The notes: generated by a model from the sequence alone, not told the origin. A stretch of 64,000 nucleotides of DNA from CF-162 sp040882565 (GCA_040882565.1 JBBEAZ010000022.1:45775-109774); one strand, 5' to 3'. Shown: positions 1 through 11,603, counted from the stretch's first letter. Program-made: numbers and translations.

Positions 1-1655
1 TGCGGCGCCGCTGTCGCCTCGAGATGTAGAACGAGCTCGCGCATCTCCTCGGCCGTCAGCGTCTTGCCGGCACGGATCGCCCCATGACAGGCCAGCGACA
101 TCGCCACGCGGTCGCGCCTGTCGCCGCCGTCTTCTTCCAGCATCAGGTCGAGGAAACGCCCGAGGCGGCCGCGCAGGTCGGTCCCCGCCAGCGCCGCCGG
201 CACGCTGCGGCAGATGTAGGAGCCGTCGCCGAAAGGCTCCAGCTCGAAGCCGTGCGCCGCCAATGCCTCTGCTTCCCCCGTGAGCAGCGCCAGCTGCCGC
301 GGCGTCAGCTCCAGCGCCAGCGGCTCGAGCAACCCCTGCACGTCCGGCTGTCGCGCTTCACGATCTTCGCAGAACTGCTCGTAAAGCACACGCTCGTGCG
401 CGGCGTGCTGGTCGATCAGGTACATGCCTTCTGGACCCTCGGCGATGATGTAGACGCTGGCCAGCTGGCCGATAACGCGCAGCACCGGCAGCGCCTCGGC
501 CGGCGTCAGTGCCGGCGCGTCACCCGGCATCGCAGCCGTTGAAACGGCGCTCGCCGCGTCCTCGCGCCGGATTCCTCGTTCCCACAGCGGCGGCGTCCAG
601 GCCGGCGGTTCGAGCACCAGCGTCGTAGCCTCGGGCCGCAGTGCCGCGCCGACGCCAGTTGCCACTGGCGAGGCGGTCACGAGCGCCGCCCGCACGGCGC
701 GCTGCACGGCGCTGAAGGCTGCCGACTCATCACGGAAGCGCACCTCGGCCTTCGTCGGGTGGACGTTGACGTCGACCTCGCCGGGTTCGACGCGAAGGTC
801 AATGACCGCCAGCGGGTGACGGCCGGTCATCAACATGCCCTGGTACGCGCCCTCAACCGCGAAGGCCAGCCGCCGGCTCTGCACCCAGCGGCGGTTCACG
901 AAAAGACTGATGTAGCCCCGCGACGATCGTGAGAGTTGCGGCGGCCCGGCGAGTCCGCGCACGGCGACCGGCGAGCCTTCGCCCGAGAGCGCCAGCATCT
1001 GGCCAGCCACGTCCAGCCCGTAGACCGCGGCGACGGCGTCCCGCAGGTCGCCGGACCCCGGCGTGTGCAGCGACTGCCGCCCGTCGGCGATCAGTTGAAG
1101 ACGCACCTCGGGGTAGGCCAGCGCGTAGTGGCTGACGACCTGCGCGATCGCCCCCGTCTCGGCGGCTGGCGTGCGCAGGAACTTGCGCCGCGCCGGCTGC
1201 CGCGCGAAGAGGCCGCGCACGATCATCGTCGTCCCCACGGGCGCGCCGCGCGAGGCGCGCTCCGGCGGCCGCTCCGGGCCGATCGTCAGGCTCGCGCCCG
1301 CTTCGCTGGCCGGCGGCCGCGAGACCAGCTCGACCTCCGCCACCGCCGCGATTGAGGGCAGGGCCTCGCCGCGGAAGCCGAGGGTCAGCACGTGCCCGAG
1401 GTCTTCGTCGTCCTGCAGCTTGCTCGTCGCGTGGCGCTCGAAGGCCGTCGCCAGCTCGTCGGCCGCGATGCCCGAACCGTCGTCGGTGACGCGGATCGAA
1501 TGCAGCCCGCCGCCCGTGATCTCGACGGTGATCCGCGAGGCGCCCGCGTCGAGGGCGTTCTCGACCAGCTCCTTGACCACGGAAGCCGGGCGCTCGACCA
1601 CTTCACCGGCGGCGATGCGGGCGGCGACGTCGGGCGGGAGGACGCGAATGGCCAA
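1..1655 (-). CDS. mutL: DNA mismatch repair protein MutL (3' end beyond window)
   Basis: Mismatch-repair ATPase that couples MutS to strand incision. About 551 residues are readable. The N-terminal GHKL ATPase motifs are present: ENALDAG, DDGSGI and FRGEAL, then HPTKAEVRF near residue 270-300. The C-terminal part has DQHAAHERVLYE, which fits the DQHA-x2-E-x4-E endonuclease motif of MutL types that nick DNA themselves (family knowledge; E. coli MutL lacks it). The window ends just before the expected CPHGRP zinc motif. The start is TTG at 1655: an in-frame TAG lies two codons upstream and a GAGG ribosome site lies about 9 nt before it. It runs the same way as mutS, but a plus-strand cassette at 1755-2537 separates the two. 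Confidence 0.95.
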   Translation of the reverse strand, partial: MAIRVLPPDVAARIAAGEVVERPASVVKELVENALDAGASRITVEITGGGLHSIRVTDDGSGIAADELATAFERHATSKLQDDEDLGHVLTLGFRGEALPSIAAVAEVELVSRPPASEAGASLTIGPERPPERASRGAPVGTTMIVRGLFARQPARRKFLRTPAAETGAIAQVVSHYALAYPEVRLQLIADGRQSLHTPGSGDLRDAVAAVYGLDVAGQMLALSGEGSPVAVRGLAGPPQLSRSSRGYISLFVNRRWVQSRRLAFAVEGAYQGMLMTGRHPLAVIDLRVEPGEVDVNVHPTKAEVRFRDESAAFSAVQRAVRAALVTASPVATGVGAALRPEATTLVLEPPAWTPPLWERGIRREDAASAVSTAAMPGDAPALTPAEALPVLRVIGQLASVYIIAEGPEGMYLIDQHAAHERVLYEQFCEDREARQPDVQGLLEPLALELTPRQLALLTGEAEALAAHGFELEPFGDGSYICRSVPAALAGTDLRGRLGRFLDLMLEEDGGDRRDRVAMSLACHGAIRAGKTLTAEEMRELVLHLEATAAP

Positions 1656-1674
1656 GACAGACTACCTCGCGCCG

Positions 1675-1704
1675 ATTGTAAGGACGCTTGGCGGCTATCC
1701 AGAA
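1675..1704 (-). promoter_or_regulatory. Probable sigma70 promoter of mutL
   Basis: On the minus strand, -35 TTCTGG (1699-1704), an 18-nt spacer and -10 TACAAT (1675-1680). This predicts a leader of about 13 nt before the TTG start of mutL. Confidence 0.5.
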
Positions 1705-1739
1705 GGGGTAAGTGGCACACCTTTGTGGACGGCGACTGC

Positions 1740-1745
1740 TATACT
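1740..1745 (+). promoter_or_regulatory. -10 box TATACT before a leaderless GTG start
   Basis: TATACT lies 9 nt upstream of the GTG at 1755 and no Shine-Dalgarno sequence lies between them. Transcription would start at or next to the GTG. The -35 is weak. Confidence 0.4.
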
Positions 1746-1754
1746 GCGGTCGCC

Positions 1755-2000
1755 GTGCAGCCACCCCTCGCCGAAGAAGCGATCCGCAACATGCTTGTTC
1801 TGGAGAGCGTGCAGATCGACTGCACTTCCACACGCGAAGGCGAACTTGCGGAAGACCCTGAGTCTCTTAAGTTTAGCCTGACGACAGTCGGCGCCGACCA
1901 CGACCGACGGGGTGACCTCGAGTATTCCGAGCTGATCGATCACGTGCGCGCGCTCCTCGGCGAGCCGAGGGAGCAGCTGTATTTTTCGGGCAAAGAATAG
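1755..2000 (+). CDS. Hypothetical protein, possibly the first half of a broken gene
   Basis: About 81 residues from GTG 1755 (ATG 1791 is the alternative), acidic, with no family recognised. It ends at TAG 1998-2000. The same frame stays open after this stop through the codons leading to 2079 and on to 2537. This could be one gene interrupted by a nonsense codon, or two adjacent genes in the same frame. The DNA looks less GC-rich than mutS and mutL on either side, which run the opposite way, so a small inserted cassette is likely. Confidence 0.45.
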   Translation: MQPPLAEEAIRNMLVLESVQIDCTSTREGELAEDPESLKFSLTTVGADHDRRGDLEYSELIDHVRALLGEPREQLYFSGKE

Positions 2001-2078
2001 GTCCGTCACCCCCTCACCAGTGGATGGCTGTCCGAGAAGATTGACCGTCGCCGTGGCTATATTGTCAGCGAGGCACAT

Positions 2079-2537
2079 GTGATTGGGTCTTCGTTGCTTC
2101 CAACAGTCGAAGACAAGCCTGCCTGGGACGACGACGAGGTACGCCTCTTAGTATTCCTCTTCGGAACGGCGATTGACCTCGCCAGTGAATTCGCCACGGC
2201 CAGCGAGGAGAAGTCTGACGGGCGCACCATTGTGCACCTGCGCACGGAAAACGTACCGAGGCTCCCCGGCCTGCGCCGAAAGGATGCTTTCGATGACCGG
2301 AAGCTGGCCAGTCTGCAGCCTGAGTTGCGCGAGGCGATCGAGGCGATAAGGCACAAGATTCCGGAGTCTGTTCACGAATTGACCGAACTCTGGATTGACC
2401 GGGACACGAAGCTCGTCTTGCGCTTCGAAGATACACATGAAGCATTCGTCAACGGTCGAACGGTAGAGAGAGCGCGGCTGACACGCGTCTTCTCCCGCTT
2501 CAATGACGCCGAACTCCCCGGCCCCCTCCCCGAATAA
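2079..2537 (+). CDS. Hypothetical protein, possibly the second half of a broken gene
   Basis: About 152 residues from GTG 2079, charged and mainly helical in composition, with no membrane segment and no family recognised. It lies in the same frame as the preceding open frame. The 26 codons between TAG 2000 and GTG 2079 read as plausible protein. The first codon after the stop is GTC, not a start codon, so an independent start must lie further in. If the TAG is an assembly error, the intact protein would have about 260 residues. It converges on mutS. Confidence 0.45.
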   Translation: MIGSSLLPTVEDKPAWDDDEVRLLVFLFGTAIDLASEFATASEEKSDGRTIVHLRTENVPRLPGLRRKDAFDDRKLASLQPELREAIEAIRHKIPESVHELTELWIDRDTKLVLRFEDTHEAFVNGRTVERARLTRVFSRFNDAELPGPLPE

Positions 2538-2562
2538 CCGCCCCCGACCCACTTGCTACTTG

Positions 2563-5207
<2,645 letters not shown>

Positions 5208-5239
5208 GAAGGGCAGCTCCCGGCAGTCGGCTCGCCGGG

Positions 5240-5245
5240 ATTATA
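5240..5245 (-). promoter_or_regulatory. -10 box of the mutS promoter
   Basis: TATAAT on the minus strand, 32 nt before the TTG start of mutS. The -35 is poor (TGACGA at an 18-nt spacer). Confidence 0.4.
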
Positions 5246-5328
5246 GCCTCGCGCCCCGGTCGATCGTCAGGCCGTTATGTCACTCGACGGGCGCGGGTGT
5301 TGATAAGCCCCGGCGCTGCCCCAAGGAA

Positions 5329-5366
5329 ACAGCCCGGAGCGAGGGATGAGAATCGTTCCGGGCTGT
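5329..5366. other. Inverted repeat in the 5208-5485 intergenic stretch
   Basis: ACAGCCCGGA (5329-5338) pairs with its complement at 5357-5366 around an 18-nt loop. It lies downstream of the PAS/LuxR gene and upstream of mutS. There is no U-tract on either strand, so it is not a typical intrinsic terminator. The rest of this stretch shows no gene. Confidence 0.4.
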
Positions 5367-5485
5367 CCAAGAGAGGTACGGCTAGTATGCTTCGGGACCG
5401 GCCGGCAAGGGCGTCGTGACTTGCATCTCTCATGGTCAGCCCGCGCGGAGGGCTGGTCAATACCTATTTTTAGCCATAAATCGCG

Positions 5486-7286
5486 CTATATTACGCCGTC
5501 CCGCACGGCCCGTCCTACCGCCTCCGTGCGGTTGGCGGCGCGCATCTTCTTGACGATGCTGGCTGCGTGCTTGCTGACCGTGAAGCGGCTGAGCCCCAGC
5601 AGCGCCGCGATCTCCTTGTCGGACTTGCCGCGCGAGATCAGGCTCAACACGGTGATCTCGCGGAACGTCAGCCCCTGGGCTTCGCCGCGCTCCAGGCGCG
5701 CCTGCGCCTGCGCCTCCAGGTCCTCGCGCAGCTTCTGGAGTTCCTGCTCCATCTCCTTGCGCTCCGTGACGTCGAGGGCATGGATGACGACAGCCTTGGT
5801 GCCGTCGCCGAGTGTCAGCGGCGCGCCGCGGCCCATCACCCAGCGCTTTCCGGCGGGCAGGTCGAAGAGATCCTCGGCCTCCTGCAGTTCGTTAGACCTG
5901 ATCGTACGCCGGATGAACCGGCGCACCCACTCGGCGGTCTTCACCGGCAGGAACTCATCGATATTCCGTCCGCGCAGCTCCGTCTGTAATCCGATCGCGA
6001 GCGGGCTGTTGCTCGAGCCGACGAGGAACTCGATGAACGTCCCCTCTGCGTCGAGCACGGCGATCACATCTGGCACGGCCGTCGCCACGGCGCGCAGCCG
6101 TTCTTCCGCCTCCCGCCGCTCCGTGATGTCGTGCGAGACGAGGACAGCTGACGTCACGGCATCACCCTCCCTCACCGGACCGACTGTGCACGCCCACCAT
6201 CTCATCGTGCCGTTTGTGAGGCTCGCCTGGTTCTCGATCTGGACACGCTCGCCGTGCTCGAAGACATCGCGCAGCGCATCGCGCCACGTTTCGTGGGCAC
6301 CTTCCGCGGCGAACTCGAAAATCGTGTGCCCAACCGCATCTTCGGGCACGCCGCCGTCGATCTCGCGGTTGACGCTGGAGATCACGCCTTCGCGGTCCAC
6401 CGTCACGATGAAGCTCGGTGCGCTCTCGACAAGGGCGCGCCAGTGCGCCTCGCTCTTCCTCAGGCGCTCCTCGGCTTCCTTGCGTTCCGTCACGTTACGG
6501 GCGACGACAACTGCGGCGACCACGCGATCACCGATGCGGACCGGGCCGATCGCGTTGCTGTGCCAGTAAGACTCCCCGCTTGGCCCGATCGTCCGCCCTT
6601 CCACCGTCCGGTTCTCGCCGCACTCGAACACGGCGCGGAGCGCCTCGCGCAAGGACTCGTGGGATTCCTCCGCCGCGAACTCGAAGATGCTGTGACCAAT
6701 GACCGCATCCAGCGGCGTCACCTCCGGCGGCCGGTTCATCCGCTGGATCGTCCCCTCTCGGTCGACGACGAGGATGTGGTCGGGGGGGGGGGGCGCTCTC
6801 CACGAGCGCCCGCCAATAGGCTTCCCGTTTTTGGAGGGCGGCCTCCGTGCTCTTCTGCTCGGAGATGTCGACGTGGATGCCGATATAGCGCGTGATCTCG
6901 CCGCTGCTCGAACGCAAAGGATGAATCGAGGCCAGTGCGCAGTACTGGCCTCCGTCGGGGCGCTCGTACCTGATCTCGCCGCGCCAGGGCTCGCCGCGGT
7001 CGAGTGCCAGCCACGCGGCTTCGTCGGCGGCAGGATCGCGCGAGATCGTCGTCACGTGGTGGCCGATCGCCTCAGCGGTGGTGTAGCCCGTGACTTCTGC
7101 GAAACGCGGATTGACGTACTCAATCACGCCGTTCGCGTCGGTGACAATCACGACGGCAAGGGAGTGCTCCAGCACCGCGTGCAGGTTCTCGAAAACGGCG
7201 GCAAGCCGGGACAAACCTGCCGGCATTTGCGAGTCCGCGTTGCCCAGCAAGAGACCAGGCGGACCGTCAGCCTTCTGCGTTTCCAC
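5486..7286 (-). CDS. PAS-domain regulator with C-terminal LuxR-type HTH (frameshifted at a G-run)
   Basis: Cytoplasmic sensor and transcription regulator. From the GTG at 7286 there are four PAS domains in a row: the first contains the NPRFAEVTGY segment, two carry ALVESAP starts, and the fourth ends with VTERKEMEQ. A short coiled coil and a LuxR/GerE helix-turn-helix (GLTFREITVL to FTVSKHAASI) follow. There is no transmembrane segment or kinase domain. The frame breaks inside the second PAS domain at a run of twelve G (6782-6793). Removing one G, or adding two, restores one reading frame of about 600 codons, so the break is probably a sequencing error. A strong promoter lies at 7392-7419. 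Confidence 0.85.
6782..6793. other. G12 run that breaks the PAS/LuxR frame
   Basis: Twelve G in the codons for the ESAP-DHILV segment of a PAS domain. A sister PAS domain in the same protein has no such run. Likely a homopolymer miscall. Confidence 0.7.
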
Positions 7287-7391
7287 TCACCCCGTGCCTT
7301 TCCGAGGGCAATTCAGGATAACGCAAACTCGGCGCCCGTTCCCATCCCCGGGCGTCTACTGCTCCTCATAAGAGCCCCCTCTTGTGGCCGG

Positions 7392-7419
7392 ATTATAGGT
7401 AACAGGCAGGATAAGTCAA
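7392..7419 (-). promoter_or_regulatory. Sigma70 promoter of the PAS/LuxR gene
   Basis: Minus strand: -35 TTGACT (7414-7419), 16-nt spacer, -10 TATAAT (7392-7397). This is one of the closest matches to consensus in the window and predicts a leader of about 100 nt. Confidence 0.75.
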
Positions 7420-7479
7420 GGTTACGAGAGCAGCGTCCCGGTCAGGAGGACTGCAGAAATTCTTCAAAGTTCGGCCGTC

Positions 7480-9333
7480 TCAGACGCCGAATTCGTCGAC
7501 GACCGCGATCGCGTAAGGCGCCTGTTCCCGGCAGGCATCGCACTTCACACACTTCGCCTGGTCGATTCGGTAACCGCCGTTTTCCTGCACAACCGCGCCG
7601 GTCGGGCAGATCGCCTCGGCGAGCGGCAGGCGGTCCGACTGGTGCAGCACCTCGTACCGCACGAGCCCGGCACAGCGCTTGGCCGGGCAGCGCTTGCGCA
7701 CAATGTGTTCGCGCAGTTCATCCTCGAAGAAGCGGAACGTCGAGAGCACGACGGTCGGCGCGCCCTGGCCGTGGAAACAGTTCGCGTTGGTGGCGATCTT
7801 CGCCAGCAGCTTCAGCAGCTCCAGGTCCGCCTCGCGCCCGCGGCCCTCGGAGATCCGCCGCAGGATCTCGACCGCGCGGCGCGTCCCCGCAAAGCAGGTC
7901 GTGCAGCGGCCGCAGGACTCGTCCTCGGCGAACCACTCGAAGTAGATGCAGAGATCGACGATGCAGTCCTCGTCGTCCATGATCACGAGCCCGCCGGCGC
8001 CCATCAGCGAGCCGCGCTCGCGGTATGGCTCAGGTTCGAGCGGGATGTCGACGTCGCTCGCCGGGATCACGCCCGAAAGCGGCCCGCCGGACTGGATCGC
8101 CTTAAGCGTGCGTCCTTCCGGCACCCCGCCGCCCATCTCGACCACGACCTGCCGCGTCGACGTGCCCAGCGGCACCTCCAAGATGCCCACTCGCTGCACC
8201 TTGCCGGAAAGCGAGAACATCTTCGTGCCTTTGTTCTTCTCGGTGCCCTGGCCGGCCCACCAGGCCGCGCCGTGGCGCATGATTAGCGGCGCGTTGGCGT
8301 AGGACTCCACGTTGTTGATGTTCGATGGCTGCGCGAAGGCGCCCGCTTCGGCCGGGAAGGGTGGCTTAATCTTGGGCATGCCGCGCCGGTCCTCGAGCGA
8401 ACTCAGGAGGCCGGTCTCGTCGCCGCAGACGTAACTGCCGGCGCCACGCACGACCTCGACCTCGAAGGCGAAGCCGCTTTCGAGGATGTTCTTGCCGGCC
8501 AGGCCCTTGGCGTAGGCGTCCGCAATCGCTTTTTCCATGCGCTCAACCGGCAGCGGGTATTCGTCGCGGATGTAGATGAAGGCGCGATCGGCGTTGCTGG
8601 CGAAGCCGGCGATGATCACGCCCTCGAGCAGAACGTGCGGGTCGCTTTCCATGAGATTGCGGTTGACGAAAGCGCCGGGGTCACCCTCGTCGGCGTTGAC
8701 GACGATGTACTTGGGGTGACTCTGCGAGTTGCGGAGGAAATCCCACTTGCGGCCCGTCGGGAAGGCGGCTCCGCCGCGGCCCCAGAGCCCGGACTCCAGC
8801 ATTTCGGCGATCACCTGCTCGGGCTCCATGCGCAGCGTCCGGCTGAGGCCTTCGTAGCCGCCGCGCGCGATGTAGTGGTCGATGTTCTCGGGGTCGATGA
8901 CGCCGCAGTTGGCCATCAGCCGGCGCACCTGCCCGCGCATGAAAGGCAGCGAATCGAGCGGCGGCACGTCGCCCAGCGGCTCGTATCCGGAGACGGCGAT
9001 CGCCAGTTCGTTCACTAGCGAACCGGAGGTGATGCTGGCCACCAGCGCCGGCACTTTGTCCACCGTCACGCCGCCGTAAAAGACAGCCGGCCCGTTCGCC
9101 GGCTGCACCTCGACCAACGGCTCGGCATAGCAGAGACCGAGGCAGCCGGTCGCCATCACCTCGGCGTCAAGCTTCCCGCCCGCCACTTCGCTGCGGATGG
9201 CGGCCAGTGTCTCAGGCGCGCCCGAGACAAGCGAACACGTCCCGAGGTTGACGCGAATGAGCGTCTTCCCTGGGGGCTCGAAAGGCGCCCACGCCTGTTG
9301 CGCTGCTTCGCGCAGCGCCTGGTACGTCGCCAC
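7480..9333 (-). CDS. nuoF: NuoF/HndC-type NADH-binding diaphorase subunit
   Basis: Flavo-iron-sulfur subunit that oxidises NADH and passes electrons through FMN to Fe-S centres. 617 residues, the length of HndC/HydB types. An N-terminal thioredoxin-like domain has three cysteines (GTC, TGC, GLC). The FMN/NAD domain has GRGGAAFPTG and NADEGDPGAF. The 4Fe-4S site has ESCGRCTTC plus NCFHGQGAP. The C-terminal ferredoxin domain is unusual: by alignment to the normal two-cluster pattern, motif I keeps only its last Cys (ICPTGAV) and motif II keeps its first three (CVKCDAC) with Ala at the fourth. All ligands of one cluster are lost and all of the other kept. It starts at GTG 9333, sharing one base with the nuoE stop (TAGTG). 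No other Complex I or hydrogenase gene is nearby. Confidence 0.93.
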   Translation of the reverse strand: MATYQALREAAQQAWAPFEPPGKTLIRVNLGTCSLVSGAPETLAAIRSEVAGGKLDAEVMATGCLGLCYAEPLVEVQPANGPAVFYGGVTVDKVPALVASITSGSLVNELAIAVSGYEPLGDVPPLDSLPFMRGQVRRLMANCGVIDPENIDHYIARGGYEGLSRTLRMEPEQVIAEMLESGLWGRGGAAFPTGRKWDFLRNSQSHPKYIVVNADEGDPGAFVNRNLMESDPHVLLEGVIIAGFASNADRAFIYIRDEYPLPVERMEKAIADAYAKGLAGKNILESGFAFEVEVVRGAGSYVCGDETGLLSSLEDRRGMPKIKPPFPAEAGAFAQPSNINNVESYANAPLIMRHGAAWWAGQGTEKNKGTKMFSLSGKVQRVGILEVPLGTSTRQVVVEMGGGVPEGRTLKAIQSGGPLSGVIPASDVDIPLEPEPYRERGSLMGAGGLVIMDDEDCIVDLCIYFEWFAEDESCGRCTTCFAGTRRAVEILRRISEGRGREADLELLKLLAKIATNANCFHGQGAPTVVLSTFRFFEDELREHIVRKRCPAKRCAGLVRYEVLHQSDRLPLAEAICPTGAVVQENGGYRIDQAKCVKCDACREQAPYAIAVVDEFGV

Positions 9334-10013
9334 TATTCTCCCGGCTCCCTCGTCGGGTCTTCATCGGGCGCGATCGGCACGCGCGGCCCAGCTGTGGGCG
9401 CGGCATCGGGAACGGATTCCAGGACTTCCTCAGTCGTTCCCAACGGCACATCGCTGACAGCCAGCGGCGAGCCCTTTGGCGCGGCCATCTCCGGCTCGCC
9501 TTTGAGCCGCCGCGCGAACTTGATCGCCTCGCTCGTCGAGAGCGGGCCGAGATACCTGCCTTCGCTGCGGATCAGCGGCGCCAGGTGGCAGGTGCCGTCA
9601 CACTGCACCAACTGTAGCTCGTACTTGCCGTCCGCCGAGGCCTCACCCATCCGGCAACCAAGCGTCGCCTCGAGCGCCCGGCGGATGCCGAGCGAGCCCT
9701 TGAGCAGGCAGGCGGGGCCGCTGCACCAGCCGACGACGTTTTCCGCCGGCGGCTCTTGCCGCAGCTCTGAGTAGAAGTCGATCGTTCCGTAGATGATCGC
9801 CGGCGTCGTCGCGAACTGCTGGGCGAGGGCCGGGATCCCGTCTTTGGGGACGTAGCCGAACTCGTGCTGGATGCGGTGCATCGCCTTCAGCAGGCCGACG
9901 TCGTCCGGCTTGAGGTCTGCGATCAGGGCGCAAACGCGGGCAATGACGTCAGGACGGCCGGGGACCGGCGCGACAGCGGAGAGCCGGGAGTTGTGAGAGG
10001 CGTTGGAGAACAA
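9333..10013 (-). CDS. nuoE: NuoE-type [2Fe-2S] subunit
   Basis: Thioredoxin-like 2Fe-2S partner of the NuoF-type subunit. 226 residues with the helical N-terminal NuoE segment and four cluster cysteines in CSGPAC and QCDGTC. The C-terminal 60 residues are an acidic, Pro-rich extension beyond the usual NuoE length. The start is most likely TTG 10013, since no ATG or GTG precedes the conserved region. It is co-transcribed with the nuoF-type gene through a TAGTG junction from the promoter at 10065-10093. The pair probably forms a soluble NADH diaphorase; the partner enzyme is not in this window. Confidence 0.88.
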   Translation of the reverse strand: MFSNASHNSRLSAVAPVPGRPDVIARVCALIADLKPDDVGLLKAMHRIQHEFGYVPKDGIPALAQQFATTPAIIYGTIDFYSELRQEPPAENVVGWCSGPACLLKGSLGIRRALEATLGCRMGEASADGKYELQLVQCDGTCHLAPLIRSEGRYLGPLSTSEAIKFARRLKGEPEMAAPKGSPLAVSDVPLGTTEEVLESVPDAAPTAGPRVPIAPDEDPTREPGE

Positions 10014-10064
10014 TCAGCGCGTCTTTCTCTGCATAGCGGCCGTCGATTGTGTAATTCGTCACCA

Positions 10065-10093
10065 ACTATACATTCGCCCTACTCGTGCGGCAA
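10065..10093 (-). promoter_or_regulatory. Sigma70 promoter of nuoE-nuoF
   Basis: Minus strand: -35 TTGCCG (10088-10093), 17-nt spacer, -10 TATAGT (10065-10070). Confidence 0.7.
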
Positions 10094-10182
10094 GGCGAGC
10101 GGGCCAGTCACGCCGTTGTCTCGGGCGGCTCGCGCCCTCGGGCGATTCGCCGCCATCGTGCGACCTTATCGAAAGCCTGGCG

Positions 10183-11133
10183 CTACTGCAGAATGACGGC
10201 GTTGGGCGTGCAGACCCAGTGTTGGTTCCCCGAAATCATACTGTGCGTGACGATACAGGACGTATAGATACCAGCGGGCCAGCCTTGGGGATGGATAAAT
10301 GTTCTTTGTAGGTACTGAGGGTTGCTTGGACGACCGGGGCCCACGCTAGCGTAGTGCTTGTCTGCCCTGACCCATTGCCAACTGCTGCCGTTCCAGTAGT
10401 AGTAGTGGTGCTCGTAATAGTCTTCTGACCAATTCACGTCTCGCCATTGCCACGTGACACGATCCGGCAGTGTGTTCACGATGCTAGTGCTATCGGCGGG
10501 GGACAGAGAATACAGCGTTTGGGTTCTCACGGAGTCTATCGTCCACGGCGTGTTTGTGCCACATCCTCCCCCCGTTACGGTCGTGCCGCTTACGGCGGTC
10601 GCGCCCATAATTGTAGTCTCCCCGTTAACGCACCCTGCCCCTCCGGCGTGATACCGTTCGCCTAGTCCCACTCCGTGTCCGAACTCGTGATTGGCCACCG
10701 CGAGCACGCCATAGAAGGTAAAATTGTAGTCTTGGTCGTTCAGATATGCGGTACCGCCCGTCTCGTAGTAGGACTGCTGCGTCTGCGACCAACGGTTTGT
10801 CGCTTTCCAACAGCCCGGAATGCCGCCGCAGTGTGCCCCGGTGGTATACCGGTTGATTTTGACCTTGGGGCTCGAGCAGGAATTGGCAAATTGCGAGCCG
10901 CCGCCCAGCATCGACTCCCAAATGACCACCACATTGCTGTTGTACCAGTTCTGATCGTACTGAGAATCGTAAGAGCACCAGTTCACTACTTGAGAGAAGT
11001 TCACCCAGTTGTCCATGACGTCGGTGAATTGGCCGTTGTCCTCGGCCAGGTACTCTTGATGACCTGCCATTGAAATTCCAGTGAATATTGCCAGAGGCGC
11101 CCCCACCGCCAGAAGCAACAGCGCGGATCTCAT
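10183..11133 (-). CDS. Secreted zinc metalloprotease, metzincin-like
   Basis: 316 residues with an N-terminal signal peptide (hydrophobic residues about 4-22). The active-site helix reads HEFGHGVGLGERYH: HExxHxxG is clear, but where metzincins have the third zinc ligand (His or Asp, three residues after the Gly) there is Glu, and a His follows three residues later. ETTIMGA downstream looks like a Met-turn. Six or more Cys suggest disulfides outside the cell. The C-terminal about 100 residues are Trp/Tyr-rich and may form a beta domain. Its start overlaps the stop of the upstream secreted protein by ATGA. The DNA is visibly less GC-rich than its surroundings, which suggests acquisition. Confidence 0.7.
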   Translation of the reverse strand: MRSALLLLAVGAPLAIFTGISMAGHQEYLAEDNGQFTDVMDNWVNFSQVVNWCSYDSQYDQNWYNSNVVVIWESMLGGGSQFANSCSSPKVKINRYTTGAHCGGIPGCWKATNRWSQTQQSYYETGGTAYLNDQDYNFTFYGVLAVANHEFGHGVGLGERYHAGGAGCVNGETTIMGATAVSGTTVTGGGCGTNTPWTIDSVRTQTLYSLSPADSTSIVNTLPDRVTWQWRDVNWSEDYYEHHYYYWNGSSWQWVRADKHYASVGPGRPSNPQYLQRTFIHPQGWPAGIYTSCIVTHSMISGNQHWVCTPNAVILQ

Positions 11134-11603
11134 TCGGGACTCGACGCGATGGGCTCAGGCTCCGTAAGGGTTTGGAAGTCCTTTTCGTCCTCAGGGAATA
11201 CATCCCAGTAGACGATCTCACCAGTGTTGTCATCGATATTTACCCTCGACCTCCCTCGAGTGATCTCCCATTGCTCGGGATGCGGCAATGGCGTACCCAC
11301 CCATTCTCCAGTTTCGGAGTCGACCAGAGCGCCGTCGTAGTACACCTTGAGCGCAATGGCGCCAGCAGGAATTCGGAAAATGAAGCCGCCCATGGGAAGC
11401 TCAACCGACTCTGGCAACGGCTGGCCAAGATCAATCGATCCCTCCATGGGGTAGTCACCGGTGGAGTCACCGGCCCCCTGGTATGGAGCTGGCGTCGAAT
11501 CTGGTTCGCGCGCGTCTTCAGCGAGTGATGCAGCCGAATACGCGACAACAAACAACACAGGTAGAATTAACAGAACGAGCGAAGCTGGTAGATATCTACG
11601 CAT
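11130..11603 (-). CDS. Secreted or membrane-anchored hypothetical protein
   Basis: 157 residues: an N-terminal hydrophobic segment (residues about 6-26), then an acidic Pro-rich region and a small globular part with no family recognised. It is first in a two-gene operon with the metalloprotease, translationally coupled to it by a 4-nt overlap. It might be a chaperone, inhibitor or anchor of the protease; that is only inference from coupling. The promoter at 11620-11648 leaves a leader of about 10 nt. Confidence 0.6.
   Translation of the reverse strand: MRRYLPASLVLLILPVLFVVAYSAASLAEDAREPDSTPAPYQGAGDSTGDYPMEGSIDLGQPLPESVELPMGGFIFRIPAGAIALKVYYDGALVDSETGEWVGTPLPHPEQWEITRGRSRVNIDDNTGEIVYWDVFPEDEKDFQTLTEPEPIASSPE

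Noticed and set aside
5320..5420. Riboswitch-like hairpin between mutS and the PAS/LuxR gene
   Set aside because: It lies downstream of one gene and is not in the leader of the other; only one simple stem is visible.
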